Below, piece by piece: positions 10,024-18,862 of a DNA stretch of 64,000 bases. The translations under genes and the position numbers were made by a program. Source of the stretch: Proteus columbae (GTDB lineage Bacteria > Pseudomonadota > Gammaproteobacteria > Enterobacterales > Enterobacteriaceae); assembly GCF_009914335.1 (NCBI RefSeq), contig NZ_CP043925.1, positions 1,178,001 through 1,242,000 on the forward strand, read 5' to 3'. A model generated the notes under the pieces. The model was not told the DNA's origin. It made no database searches and saw only the letters and a program-made list of their open reading frames with translations. Numbering within the stretch: the first letter of the stretch is position 1; every line of letters begins with the position of its first letter.

Positions 10024-10037
10024 TTAGGTTAACCTAA
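10024..10037. promoter_or_regulatory. 14-bp palindrome in the cecR-rhlE spacer (candidate operator)
   Basis: TTAGGTTAACCTAA is a perfect 14-bp palindrome about 147 bp upstream of rhlE. The 373-bp divergent spacer (9811-10183) is otherwise AT-rich and has two copies of CCTATAGA at 10085-10092 and 10102-10109, 17 bp apart. The palindrome differs from the one next to cecR, so only one of them may be the CecR site. Confidence 0.4.
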
Positions 10038-10183
10038 CAAGATTCATTCTCTTTCATCACTGTCTATACCTAGAAATGATAGTACCTATAGAGTAATAAT
10101 GCCTATAGACTGACAGTATGAAAGCCCGTCATTTTTAATTTCAATCACCGTGTTATACGTTCTGGTTGTAGGAGACTACTGTT

Positions 10184-11599
10184 TTGACCGATTTTACATC
10201 GCTTGGTTTAAGTGAGGCGCTTCTCCGCGCTATTGATGAACAAGGGTATAAAACCCCAACCCCTATTCAACAGCAGGCGATTGAGCCGATTTTGGCGGGT
10301 AAAGACGTATTAGCGAGTGCGCAAACAGGCACAGGTAAAACAGCAGCTTTTACATTACCAATACTGGAAAAGTTATCTCAATCAGCAGTAAAAACAAAAG
10401 GTCGTCAACCAGTTAAAGCGCTGATTTTGACACCAACGCGCGAGCTTGCGGCTCAAATTGCTGAAAACGTAAAAGCGTATAGCCGTTATATTCCTATTCG
10501 TTCGTTAGTCGTTTTTGGTGGTGTGAGCATTAATCCACAAATGATGAAGTTACGTGGTGGTGTTGATGTACTGATTGCAACTCCTGGACGTTTACTCGAT
10601 CTTGAACATCAAAATGCGGTTGACCTTTCTCGCGTTGAAGTTTTAGTGCTTGATGAAGCTGATCGTATGTTAGACATGGGTTTTATCCACGATATTCGCC
10701 GTGTGATCAATAAATTACCGAAAAAACGTCAAAACTTACTGTTTTCAGCGACGTTCTCTAAAGAGATCACGGGTCTTGCTAATTCACTATTAAATAACCC
10801 TGTGAGTATTTCAGTTGCGCCAAAAAACTCGGCTGCTGAATCTGTTGATCAATATGTTCATTTAGTGGATAAAAAACGTAAAACAGAGTTGTTATCACAC
10901 TTAATTGGCTTAGAAAATTGGCCACAAGTGCTTATTTTTACACGTACTAAACACGGGGCGAATAAGCTTGCTGAACATTTAAATGCCGATGGTATTAAAT
11001 CAGCTGCTATTCATGGCAATAAAAGCCAAGGTGCGAGAACGCGTGCTTTAGCTGACTTTAAAGACGGCAAATTAAAAGCGTTAGTAGCAACAGATATTGC
11101 GGCTCGAGGTCTTGATATCGACCAACTGCCTTATGTGGTCAATTTTGAATTACCGCAAGTGGCAGAAGATTATGTTCACCGTATTGGTAGAACGGGTCGT
11201 GCTGCTGCAACGGGTAAGGCTATTTCACTTGTTTGTGTTGATGAACATGGTTTATTAGCTGATATTGAACGTCTATTAAAACGTGAAATTCCACGTTTAG
11301 CATTAGAAGGTTACGATCCTGATCCTTCAATTAAAGCGGCTCCTTTACATAAAAAATCAAAGAATAATGCACCGCGTAGAAGTGGTGGTCGTGCAGATAT
11401 TCGCGGTAAAGATAATCGCAACAATAGTCGTAAAGAGGGCGATAGCGAAGGTAAAGAGTCTGGACGTAATAAAAGCAAAGAAAACTACCGTAATAAAGAT
11501 GGCTCTCGTACCGGAAAATTAGGGCCTCGCCGTTCACGTAAAAGTGATGAAGGTAGTGATAATCAAAGCCCTTGGTCAAAAGCTAGAAAAGAGTTTTGA
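10184..11599 (+). CDS. rhlE: DEAD-box ATP-dependent RNA helicase RhlE
   Basis: A DEAD-box RNA helicase implicated in ribosome assembly and RNA turnover, 471 residues. Motifs in order: Q-motif ([13 protein letters not shown]), Walker [23 protein letters not shown] in [16 protein letters not shown] in FSATFSKEI, then the second RecA domain with [12 protein letters not shown] and HRIGRTGRA. The tail from about residue 385 is low-complexity and strongly basic (Lys, Arg, Asn, Ser), as in RhlE. The start is a TTG at 10184 supported by AGGAGA about nine bases upstream. It is divergent from cecR, as in E. coli, and dusC follows after nine bases. Confidence 0.95.
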   Translation: MTDFTSLGLSEALLRAIDEQGYKTPTPIQQQAIEPILAGKDVLASAQTGTGKTAAFTLPILEKLSQSAVKTKGRQPVKALILTPTRELAAQIAENVKAYSRYIPIRSLVVFGGVSINPQMMKLRGGVDVLIATPGRLLDLEHQNAVDLSRVEVLVLDEADRMLDMGFIHDIRRVINKLPKKRQNLLFSATFSKEITGLANSLLNNPVSISVAPKNSAAESVDQYVHLVDKKRKTELLSHLIGLENWPQVLIFTRTKHGANKLAEHLNADGIKSAAIHGNKSQGARTRALADFKDGKLKALVATDIAARGLDIDQLPYVVNFELPQVAEDYVHRIGRTGRAAATGKAISLVCVDEHGLLADIERLLKREIPRLALEGYDPDPSIKAAPLHKKSKNNAPRRSGGRADIRGKDNRNNSRKEGDSEGKESGRNKSKENYRNKDGSRTGKLGPRRSRKSDEGSDNQSPWSKARKEF

Positions 11600-11608
11600 G
11601 GTTAAAAA

Positions 11609-12541
11609 GTGCGAGTTCTATTAGCGCCAATGGAGGGGGTTTTAGACCCCCTTGTGAGAGAATTACTCACTTCGATTAACGATTACGATCTCTGTATTAC
11701 AGAGTTTGTACGAGTTGTAGACGCATTACTGCCAACGAAAGCGTTTTATCGCTTATGCCCTGAATTGCAGACAGAAAGCCGCACTAAAAGTGGAACTCTG
11801 GTGCGAGTGCAATTATTAGGACAACATCCACAATGGTTGGCTGAAAATGCCTTTAGAGCTGTTTCTTTAGGCTCTTGGGGCGTTGATTTAAACTGCGGTT
11901 GCCCTTCAAAAACTGTTAATGGCAGTGGCGGTGGAGCTTCACTTTTAAAACAGCCAGAAACGATTTATCAAGCCACAAAAGCGATGCGTAATGCTGTACC
12001 TTTAGAATTGCCAGTATCTGTTAAAGTGAGACTAGGCTGGGATTCTTCAGCGTATAGCCATGAAATTGCAGATGCCGTGGCACAAGGTGGTGCAACAGAA
12101 ATCACTGTTCATGGCAGAACAAAAGAAGATGGTTATAGCGCGGAAAAAATTAATTGGCAGGCCATTGGTGAGATCCGCCAAAGACTCTCAATTCCTGTGA
12201 TTGCTAATGGTGAAATTTGGAACCGTGAAGACGCATTAGCCTGCTTAGCCACAACAGGTTGCGATGCGATAATGATTGGTCGTGGTGCAATGAATACCCC
12301 TAACTTAAGCCGAGTTGTAAAAGGCATAGAAGCTAGAATGCCATGGTCAGAGGTCATCCAACTATTAAAGCGCTATGTTCGTTTAGAAAAGCGCGGTGAT
12401 ACGACGATTTATCATGCATCACGTATTAAGCAGTGGTTTAGCTATTTACGCAAAGAGTATCCAGAAGCCGATGAGTTATTTAGGCAAATTCGAACACTAA
12501 AAACCTCGCCAGAAATCGCGGTAGCAATAGAAGCGTTGTAA
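11609..12541 (+). CDS. dusC: tRNA-dihydrouridine(16) synthase DusC
   Basis: A flavoprotein that reduces uridine 16 in the D-loop of tRNAs, 310 residues. It begins [20 protein letters not shown] (FMN-barrel start). The catalytic loop [20 protein letters not shown] has the active Cys at position 98, as in E. coli DusC. Further features are VKVRLGWD, the [10 protein letters not shown] motif and IANGEIW, with a C-terminal helical tRNA-binding domain. The start is GTG at 11609, since the frame has no nearby ATG and the N-terminus matches the family. Only nine bases separate it from rhlE, so the two are probably co-transcribed. A terminator follows at 12564-12599. Confidence 0.95.
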   Translation: MRVLLAPMEGVLDPLVRELLTSINDYDLCITEFVRVVDALLPTKAFYRLCPELQTESRTKSGTLVRVQLLGQHPQWLAENAFRAVSLGSWGVDLNCGCPSKTVNGSGGGASLLKQPETIYQATKAMRNAVPLELPVSVKVRLGWDSSAYSHEIADAVAQGGATEITVHGRTKEDGYSAEKINWQAIGEIRQRLSIPVIANGEIWNREDALACLATTGCDAIMIGRGAMNTPNLSRVVKGIEARMPWSEVIQLLKRYVRLEKRGDTTIYHASRIKQWFSYLRKEYPEADELFRQIRTLKTSPEIAVAIEAL

Positions 12542-12563
12542 TTTAAAAATCATTTTATTCGAT

Positions 12564-12599
12564 AAAAAAATAGTGCTAATTAATCAGCGCTATTTTTTT
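12564..12599 (+). terminator. Terminator of rhlE-dusC
   Basis: AAAATAGTGCT (12567-12577) pairs with AGCGCTATTTT (12586-12596), with one G-T wobble, followed by T residues. Confidence 0.8.
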
Positions 12600-12745
12600 G
12601 TTTGTTAAGTCATAATCTTTCTGTTTATCTTAAATATAATGTTACTTATCTCCAATAGTTGGAAAAAATAACTATTTCGACTTACACTCAATAAGTGACA
12701 TTTTTAGGTATGTTGTTTATATCATGACTATTTTTAGGGGGAAAT

Positions 12746-12994
12746 ATGGGAATTATTGCTTGGATTATCTTTGGTTTGATCGCGGGTATTTTAGCGAAAT
12801 TCTTAATGCCTGGCTCTTATGATATTGGTCTGATATGGACTTGTATTCTGGGTATTGTCGGTGCCGTTGTGGGTGGTGCAATTAGTAGCTTCTTTGGTAA
12901 AGGTAAAGTAGACGGATTTAATTTTGGCAGCTTTGTGGTTGCGGTTATTGGTGCCATTGTTGTGCTCTATCTTGCAAAGATATTTGCAAGTTAA
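12746..12994 (+). CDS. GlsB/YeaQ/YmgE-family stress membrane protein
   Basis: A small, very hydrophobic 82-residue protein of the transglycosylase-associated (GlsB/YeaQ/YmgE) family. It has three membrane segments: IIAWIIFGLIAGILAKFLMPG, IWTCILGIVGAVVGGAI and FVVAVIGAIVVLYLAKI. The GLIAG...K..MPG pattern is the family hallmark. The exact function is unknown; members are often stress-induced. AGGGGGA stands just upstream of the ATG. It is monocistronic, ending at a bidirectional terminator shared with sseA. Confidence 0.9.
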   Translation: MGIIAWIIFGLIAGILAKFLMPGSYDIGLIWTCILGIVGAVVGGAISSFFGKGKVDGFNFGSFVVAVIGAIVVLYLAKIFAS

Positions 12995-13022
12995 TACTTT
13001 CACGCCAAACAGAGAGTGATAA

Positions 13023-13045
13023 TAAACCCGCGTAATGCGGGTTTA
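13023..13045. terminator. Bidirectional terminator between the YeaQ-like gene and sseA
   Basis: TAAACCCGC (13023-13031) and GCGGGTTTA (13037-13045) form a perfect 9-bp stem with a five-base loop between convergent genes. Confidence 0.85.
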
Positions 13046-13071
13046 CTTTTTTAAGGCAAAAGCTGATTAAA

Positions 13072-13914
13072 TTAGCATTCACAAGGGAGGGCACTTTCAG
13101 CGCCCCATTGCGCCCAAGAGCCGTCATAAAGTGCAATAGATTGGCAACCGAGTACCGTTAACGCTAAAAATAAAATAGCTGCAGTCATGCCTGAGCCACA
13201 AGTAACAATGATTGGCTGTGATAAATCCACGCCTGCTTGCTCAAATATTTGTTTCAGTTCAGCATTATCTTTTAATTGCCCATCAGTCACTAATTCATTC
13301 CAAGGCACATTTTTACTGCTGGGAATATGTCCACTGCGCAAACCAGGGCGAGGTTCTGGTGCTCTACCATAAAATCTGTCTGCCGAACGAGCATCTATCA
13401 TCTGTTTTTGCTTGGTATTGAGATTATCAAGAAGCTGTTGTTTATTGGCATAACGTTGAGTATGACGCTCAACCACAAAAGGCGAAGTTGCTGGCGTAGC
13501 AATGCCTTCACCTTGTTGGATTTCAAATCCAGCATCAATCCAAGCTTGTAATCCACCCGCTAAAATACGCACATTGCGACAACCTAATGTTGTGAATGTC
13601 CACCAGCCTCGTGGCGCTGAAAATAAATTACCTTGATCATAAATAATGACAGTAGTGGTATTAGAAATACCTAATTGCGTCAACGTTTCTGAAAATAGTG
13701 CATCAGAAGGTAGCATATGGGGTAGTGACGTGGTTTTATCGGCGACTTCATCAAGATCAAAAAAATGCGCATGCGGAATATGACGTTCAAGATAAAGTGC
13801 TGAATAGTCAATGTCTTGTGTTGGCATCGGCGCACTGACATCAAGGATCACAAGGTCGCTATCATTTTGATGTTCAAATAGCCATTGGGGCGTGACAAAG
13901 TAATCATATTCCAT
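13072..13914 (-). CDS. sseA: 3-mercaptopyruvate sulfurtransferase SseA
   Basis: A cytoplasmic two-domain rhodanese-type enzyme that moves sulfur from 3-mercaptopyruvate to thiols or cyanide. The 280-residue product has an inactive N-terminal rhodanese domain (DVSAPMP, GHIPHAHF-like ERHIPHAHFFDLD) and a catalytic C-terminal one. The active-site loop CGSGMTA has Cys at residue 239; CGSG[VM]T is typical of mercaptopyruvate rather than thiosulfate sulfurtransferases. The linker carries DARSADRFYGRAPEPR and RSGHIPSSKNVPW. It faces the YeaQ-like gene across a shared terminator, with a small membrane-protein gene just upstream. Confidence 0.94.
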   Translation of the reverse strand: MEYDYFVTPQWLFEHQNDSDLVILDVSAPMPTQDIDYSALYLERHIPHAHFFDLDEVADKTTSLPHMLPSDALFSETLTQLGISNTTTVIIYDQGNLFSAPRGWWTFTTLGCRNVRILAGGLQAWIDAGFEIQQGEGIATPATSPFVVERHTQRYANKQQLLDNLNTKQKQMIDARSADRFYGRAPEPRPGLRSGHIPSSKNVPWNELVTDGQLKDNAELKQIFEQAGVDLSQPIIVTCGSGMTAAILFLALTVLGCQSIALYDGSWAQWGAESALPCEC

Positions 13915-13927
13915 AGTGCAACCTCAT

Positions 13928-14113
13928 TTATTTTGTGGAAGGTGAGCTGTCGGGTATTGCTGGAAATTGTTGTGTCGGCGAAGTTTCAGGTTGAGCTTGT
14001 TTGTTTTCTATTGGTGTAGTTGAACGGGTATAAATATTTAATCCCGCAAGGAAAACGCCACCGATAGAGCCAAAAGCAAGTAGTGCGATAACAACGATAA
14101 TTATTTTTTTCAT
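13928..14113 (-). CDS. Small single-span membrane protein, unknown function
   Basis: A short frame of about 61 residues starting MKKIIIVVIALLAFGSIGGVF. One N-terminal signal-anchor-like helix is followed by a Pro/Gln/Ser/Thr-rich tail (PETSPTQQFPAIPDSSPSTK). In-frame starts exist at 14122 (MNIMKK) and 14143 (TTG), and no clear ribosome site separates them. It lies 13 bases upstream of sseA on the same strand and is probably co-transcribed. I do not recognise the family. It could be a small periplasmic or inner-membrane accessory protein. Confidence 0.6.
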   Translation of the reverse strand: MKKIIIVVIALLAFGSIGGVFLAGLNIYTRSTTPIENKQAQPETSPTQQFPAIPDSSPSTK

Positions 14114-14256
14114 AATGTTCATTTGCAGATGAATGTTGCGCAAAAGTATATCGAGATATGAGGTTGAAACAAGCGCTAAGTCTCCAGATTGAGGAAAAAT
14201 ACAGAATAAAGGAGAGGCGTTCTATCGCGTTAAATAGGGTGAATAGAGATGTAAAA

Positions 14257-14285
14257 AAGGCTATTTACCTTTATAAATAGCCTTA
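14257..14285 (-). terminator. Minus-strand hairpin terminator
   Basis: AAGGCTATTTA (14258-14268) and TAAATAGCCTT (14273-14283) form a perfect 11-bp stem. On the minus strand it is followed by TTTTT. It lies with a second terminator in the 312-bp gap 14114-14425, which otherwise holds only the promoter region of the small gene and sseA. Confidence 0.75.
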
Positions 14286-14340
14286 ATTACAGTACAAGTT
14301 GTGTTAATGGTTTCAATCAAAGGTTACAGTCAATGATAAG

Positions 14341-14378
14341 AAAAACCCCTTAAACTCAGGAGTAAATGAGTTTAAGGG
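14341..14378 (-). terminator. Terminator of the DcuC-like gene
   Basis: CCCTTAAACTCA (14347-14358) and TGAGTTTAAGGG (14367-14378) form a 12-bp perfect stem. On the minus strand the stem is followed by GGTTTTTC. Confidence 0.85.
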
Positions 14379-14425
14379 AAAGGGGTAACGCAACTTAAGA
14401 CTTCATTTAAAATACAACTCAATTT

Positions 14426-15793
14426 TTATGAGTAAAGGAACCAGAATGTCATTGCTAAGTTCACAATGGCTGCCACAGCCATAGGAATAGCGGTTCGTTT
14501 AACTATTTGGAATGGTGAAACATTCGCAATACCTGCAATGGCGACAATGGCTGCGGTAATCGGTGAAACAGTACGACCAAAGCTTGTCATAATTTGCATA
14601 GGTAGAATTAAGGTAATGACATCCACTTTTAAGAAAGCCGCTATTTTCGGTGTTAAGGCTGCAAATGAGAAGAAGGCAGCATTACCAGAGCCCATTAAGA
14701 ATGCGGCTAAGGCAAGAATGGCACTCATCACAAGGATCATGGCGACAACACCGAAACCTGCATCTTGAGCAGAGCTAATAAGTGTATCGACTGCACCACT
14801 TTTTAATAAACCATTAGCAAAAAACTCACCCGATACAATTAACGATACCACTAAGACAAATTGCTTACCCATTCCTTCAAAAAACAGCATAAAGCTATTC
14901 ATTACTGCCTTTGCATCACGTAAACGAACATATTCAAAGAGAAGTGCAATCACTGTACTGATAACCATCGCTGTGGTGACTTCTAATTTAATATAAGGGT
15001 GTAATAAAGGACTAAAGCCAATAATGAGTACCAAAGGGATCACGGGTAATAAGGCATAAGACAGTGGAATTTTGTTTCCTTCTTCTTTAACTGCATCAAT
15101 AGTGGTTGGATCAAAAACAAATCCTTCACGTTTATCCCACCAGCGTTGAATAAAGAAATGGGTAATCGCAACAGCAATAATAATAGGAATAGTAATAGGT
15201 AACTGGTGCTGAACAAAATAAACGGCAGGTTCAATATCCGCAGTTTTTGCTGCCATAATGACGTTACCAGAGCCGGGACCATGGTCGATAAACTGGCAGC
15301 ATCCAATAACCGCTAAAGCAGAAAGTGGGCTAATGCCAGAACGAATTAATATTGGATACATGGTGACCATTAATAGCATTCCCAAACCAGCATGACTTGG
15401 AATAAAAATAACCAAGATTTGGGTAACTAAAAATGAAATAACCAAAAGTAAATAAGGCGATTTAATTGCTTTTAAAGGTTTTTCAAAAATAGCAAATAAA
15501 GCACGGCTTGCGCCAACGTGTTCCATATAACGAGAGAAACCCGCAATAGCCATTAATGTTAAGCCCAGTCCCGCTAAGCGAGAACTCATAATATCCGTAA
15601 AGATTTGGAAAATATCAAAATACTTAAATTGTGTTGATTTATTTTCTGGTAGTAACGGATTAAGATCGAGAGAAGCAGTTAGGAGCAGTAGCAATAAGCC
15701 CCCGAGTAATAATACTGGCTGAGGTTTATAACCTCTAGCCAGTAGATAAACCACCAACGCGGTTACCAGCGCGGCAATGATTAAACCTGTCAT
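14426..15793 (-). CDS. DcuC-family C4-dicarboxylate carrier (accessory paralogue)
   Basis: A 455-residue inner-membrane carrier with about 12 hydrophobic segments, related to the DcuC family that exchanges or exports fumarate, succinate and similar dicarboxylates. Shared features with the true DcuC at 53642-55003 include an N-terminal RGYKPQPVLLLGGLLLLL segment, SRLAGLGLTLMAIAGFSRYMEHVGA, KSPYLLLV, and GSGNAAFFSFAALTPKIAAFLKVD near the C-terminus. The two are clearly diverged, so this is a separate subfamily and its substrate may differ. AGGGA precedes the ATG. It follows the MetC-like gene by 36 bases in the same direction and is probably co-transcribed. Context suggests it moves the substrate or product of the neighbouring lyase. 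Confidence 0.8.
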   Translation of the reverse strand: MTGLIIAALVTALVVYLLARGYKPQPVLLLGGLLLLLLTASLDLNPLLPENKSTQFKYFDIFQIFTDIMSSRLAGLGLTLMAIAGFSRYMEHVGASRALFAIFEKPLKAIKSPYLLLVISFLVTQILVIFIPSHAGLGMLLMVTMYPILIRSGISPLSALAVIGCCQFIDHGPGSGNVIMAAKTADIEPAVYFVQHQLPITIPIIIAVAITHFFIQRWWDKREGFVFDPTTIDAVKEEGNKIPLSYALLPVIPLVLIIGFSPLLHPYIKLEVTTAMVISTVIALLFEYVRLRDAKAVMNSFMLFFEGMGKQFVLVVSLIVSGEFFANGLLKSGAVDTLISSAQDAGFGVVAMILVMSAILALAAFLMGSGNAAFFSFAALTPKIAAFLKVDVITLILPMQIMTSFGRTVSPITAAIVAIAGIANVSPFQIVKRTAIPMAVAAIVNLAMTFWFLYS

Positions 15794-15829
15794 AATAAAT
15801 TCCCTAGTAGTGACGCAATAATATTGTTG

Positions 15830-17005
15830 TTATTTATTTAATGCTGAGAACGCTTGTGTAATGTCTGCAATTAAATCCTCAGTTGCTTCAAGCCCGATAT
15901 GTAAACGAACAAAAGGACCGTGGCCTTTATGCCAATCAGAGGCGCTTCTTGCTCCTGCAACATTGGCAGGTAAAGCAAGGCTTTCAAATCCACCCCAAGA
16001 TGCACCGATACCAAAAAGTGTAAGAGCATCAATAAATTGTTCTGATTGTTTGGCGGTATAACCTTGTTTAAATTCAATGGTTAATAAACCGTTGCTGCCT
16101 TTACAATCACGTTTCCATAAATCATGACGAGGGTGATTAGGTAATTCAGGGAACCATACTTTTTCAACTTCAGGGCGTGTTTCTAGCCATTGCGCAATAG
16201 CAAGAGCAGATTTGCCATGAGCTGCAATACGCTGTCCCAGTGTTCTCATACCACGAAGCACTAATGCTGCATCATCAGGGCTGCTGGCTTGACCTAATGC
16301 TTCAGGCAATGCACCAATTTTTTCCCATGCTTTTTCATTCGCAACCATAATTCCCATCATCACATCAGAGTGGCCGCATAAATATTTAGTCGCTGCAATA
16401 ACTGAGACATCAGCACCTAATTCCAGTGGGTTATAAAGCCATGCAGAGCCCCAAGTATTATCAACACCAACAGGAATATTTCTTTCATGCGCAATACGGC
16501 AGATTTCAGGTAAGTCGAGCATTTCATAAAGTAATGAACCCGGTGATTCGACAAAAATAAGCTGTGTATTGTCTTGAATTTTTTGCTCAAAATCTGAACC
16601 ATCTGTTTTAAAGAAGCTATAAGCAATGTTATTGGGTTCAAGAAAAGCAGAGGCAATTTTACGCACGGGTTCATAAACAGAATCTGCAAATAAAACATGA
16701 CCACCACTGCGTGCATATCCCATAATGGTTACAGCGATAGCTGCCAATCCAGTAGGGAACAGTTGAGCGCGATGGCCACCTTCTAGCTCAGTTACTAAAG
16801 CTTCCAGTGCAAAAGCGGTTTCAGTACCACGAGCGCCGTAACTCAATACGCGCTCTGTTGCACGACGATCACGGACATCACGCCAGCTTTTAATAGAATC
16901 AAAAACAATGGTGCTGGCTCTCATAACGGGTGGATTAACTGGACCTGAGGTTTTAATTTCTTGGCGTCCACTGTGTATCAGTTTTGTTTGTTTATTTTGT
17001 TTCAT
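15830..17005 (-). CDS. MetC-type PLP-dependent beta-lyase (cystathionine beta-lyase family)
   Basis: A 391-residue cytoplasmic PLP enzyme of the Cys/Met-metabolism family, closest in pattern to MetC, which cleaves cystathionine to homocysteine, pyruvate and ammonia. Visible features are SYGARGTETAFALEAL, FPTGLAAIAV, VESPGSLLYEM, DNTWGSAW and the PLP-lysine motif AATKYLCGHSD with Lys at 207, then RTLGQRIAAH and the C-terminal VRLHIGLEATEDLI. The ATG at 17005 has GGAG nine bases upstream; the longer frame adds five residues without support. It pairs with a dicarboxylate carrier and is divergent from a fumarase-superfamily lyase. The substrate may therefore be another cysteine-derived thioether or cysteine itself, and it need not be the housekeeping metC. 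Confidence 0.85.
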   Translation of the reverse strand: MKQNKQTKLIHSGRQEIKTSGPVNPPVMRASTIVFDSIKSWRDVRDRRATERVLSYGARGTETAFALEALVTELEGGHRAQLFPTGLAAIAVTIMGYARSGGHVLFADSVYEPVRKIASAFLEPNNIAYSFFKTDGSDFEQKIQDNTQLIFVESPGSLLYEMLDLPEICRIAHERNIPVGVDNTWGSAWLYNPLELGADVSVIAATKYLCGHSDVMMGIMVANEKAWEKIGALPEALGQASSPDDAALVLRGMRTLGQRIAAHGKSALAIAQWLETRPEVEKVWFPELPNHPRHDLWKRDCKGSNGLLTIEFKQGYTAKQSEQFIDALTLFGIGASWGGFESLALPANVAGARSASDWHKGHGPFVRLHIGLEATEDLIADITQAFSALNK

Positions 17006-17413
17006 TATTAATATCTCCAAATATAGAAATAGAGTTCCCCGGTAATTAAATAAAACCTTTAATTACTTTTTTCTCTGCGCTTATTCTGTTTCTATTATTT
17101 ATAACAAACTTATTTATTTTTAAAATAGCTCTTTTTAAAAAAAGATGATCTTCATCTAATTTTTTAGCATTAATTATTCTAATTAAATCTTAAATAACAT
17201 TTAAGATTCAAAAGTTATAACTAATAAATAAAGAGTTATTTGTAACACATTGAATTAATGTTATTTTTTGATTGATTAGAAATTTTTTAATTTAGATTAA
17301 AATTATCAAAGTGTTTTTTTAGAGATTATATTGCATAAATAAAATAACAATCTAACAAGTCGTTTGATTAAAAAAACGATTTTTTTATTATTCTTTTAAC
17401 AGGGGAAATAATT
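17006..17413. promoter_or_regulatory. Divergent AT-rich control region with palindrome
   Basis: This 408-bp spacer separates the MetC-like and lyase genes. It is extremely AT-rich. It contains a perfect inverted repeat with 10-bp arms, AATCTTAAAT (17186-17195) and ATTTAAGATT (17199-17208), separated by three bases. That is a plausible operator for a cluster regulator such as the LysR-type protein at 20948-21856. No clear sigma-70 pair stands out from the AT background. A leader hairpin near the lyase start is listed separately. Confidence 0.45.
17360..17387 (+). terminator. Terminator-like hairpin in the lyase leader
   Basis: TCGTTT (17360-17365) and AAACGA (17374-17379) form a short stem followed by seven T, ending 27 bases before the lyase ATG. 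It could be an attenuator or a chance AT-rich hairpin. Confidence 0.35.
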
Positions 17414-18781
17414 ATGGGAACCAGCGTTTTTGATTCGGTTTTATTAAAGAATTTATGGTCAACAGAAGAAATGAGAACTATTTTTTCTGATAAAACAAGA
17501 ATGCAAAATTGGCTTGATTATGAAGCGGCATTAGCCATAGAACAAGCAGAATTAGGGTTGATCCCAAAAGAGGCAGCAAACGTTATTGCAGACACCGCAA
17601 AGCTTGAAAAGCTCGATATGGATTATGTATTAGAACAAGTGCGTTTGACTCGCCATCCATTAGTGCCAACTATTCGTGGTTTAGAACATGCTTGCCCTGA
17701 ACATTATGGTGAATATGTTCACTTTGGACCAACCACACAAGATGTGATTGATACAGGTCTTGTACTGCAACTTAAAGATGCTCATCATACTTTCCTTCGT
17801 GATATCAAAATATTAGGTCGTTCGTTATTATCACTAAGTGAAAAACACCGAAATACACCCATGGTAGGGCGTACATTAGCATTACAAGCACTGCCAATCA
17901 CTTTTGGTCATAAAACTGCAATTTGGTTAACAGAATTAGCCCGTCATTATCAACGTCTTAAAGAAATTGAACCGCGTTTATTTGTGGGAAGTGTCGTCGG
18001 AGCGGTGGGCACAAAAGCCTCTTTAAGTGATAAGGCTGATGAATTAGAAGCGCGTGTATTAAAACGTTTAGGTTTAGGTGTGCCTGAAATTTCATGGCAA
18101 CCTGCACGTGATAGATTTAGCGAATACGGCATGTTGATTGGCTTAATTAGCGGTACATTAGGTAAAATTGCCAATGAAATTTTGATATTAGCACATAACG
18201 AAATTGATGAATTATCAGAGCCTTTCAGCAAAGGACAAGTCGGTTCTTCAACGATGCCTCATAAACGCAATCCAGCTATTGTTGAAAATGCCGCTTGTGT
18301 CAGCAATACCTTAAAAGCAAACCTTTCTGTTTTAACCGATATGATGAAACATCAACATGAGCGTGATGGTGCAATCTGGAAAATGGAATGGAAAATCATG
18401 CCAGAACTGTGTCTGATGCTGTCTGTTATTTTTGATAATATGAAAACAGTATTAGGCGGGTTAAATGTTCATGTTGAAAAAATGCGCAAAAATATGGATA
18501 TTTTGGGTGGCTTTATGCTGGCTGAACGCGTGATGTTTGCATTATCTGATAAAGCAGGTAAACAAACGGCACATGAAATTGTGTATGAAGCATCAATGTC
18601 AGGGCAAGAAGAGGGCATTACTTTCGTAGAAGCAATTAATCGTGATACACGTATTCGTGATCATATTACGCAAGAAGAACTTGATGCATTGTTAGATCCA
18701 ACGACTTATGTGGGTAATGCGCCAGCTCAGGTTGATCGCGTTGTTGCACAAACCAAAGCCTCTGGCTGGTTAAATGACTAA
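17414..18781 (+). CDS. Fumarase/adenylosuccinate-lyase superfamily C-N or C-S lyase
   Basis: A 455-residue enzyme of the aspartase/fumarase superfamily, in which all members eliminate fumarate (or a close analogue) from a succinyl compound. Signature blocks are EYVHFGPTTQDVIDTG (residues 100-115), MVGRTLALQALPITFGHK, and the superfamily loop GSSTMPHKRNP (277-287) with the catalytic Ser in the flexible loop. It resembles adenylosuccinate lyase and carboxymuconate cycloisomerase most but is not the housekeeping PurB by context. AGGGGA precedes the ATG. A PrpD-family gene follows after 81 bases, and a MetC-like lyase and DcuC-like carrier are divergent. A lyase releasing fumarate from a succinylated amine or thiol is my inference. 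Confidence 0.8.
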   Translation: MGTSVFDSVLLKNLWSTEEMRTIFSDKTRMQNWLDYEAALAIEQAELGLIPKEAANVIADTAKLEKLDMDYVLEQVRLTRHPLVPTIRGLEHACPEHYGEYVHFGPTTQDVIDTGLVLQLKDAHHTFLRDIKILGRSLLSLSEKHRNTPMVGRTLALQALPITFGHKTAIWLTELARHYQRLKEIEPRLFVGSVVGAVGTKASLSDKADELEARVLKRLGLGVPEISWQPARDRFSEYGMLIGLISGTLGKIANEILILAHNEIDELSEPFSKGQVGSSTMPHKRNPAIVENAACVSNTLKANLSVLTDMMKHQHERDGAIWKMEWKIMPELCLMLSVIFDNMKTVLGGLNVHVEKMRKNMDILGGFMLAERVMFALSDKAGKQTAHEIVYEASMSGQEEGITFVEAINRDTRIRDHITQEELDALLDPTTYVGNAPAQVDRVVAQTKASGWLND

Positions 18782-18862
18782 GTGAATTAATTACCTCCAA
18801 CCTTCTTATTATCTAAAAGCCGGTGATATTGCTGGCTTTTTCTTATCAATTTCGAGGTTTTT

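Noticed and set aside
12803-13003. Antisense frame opposite the YeaQ-like gene
   Set aside because: It is a shadow of the coding strand with no start signal or family resemblance.
15830-17005. Calling this simply the housekeeping metC
   Set aside because: The fold is MetC-type, but the genomic context is a divergent accessory cluster, so I left the gene symbol empty.
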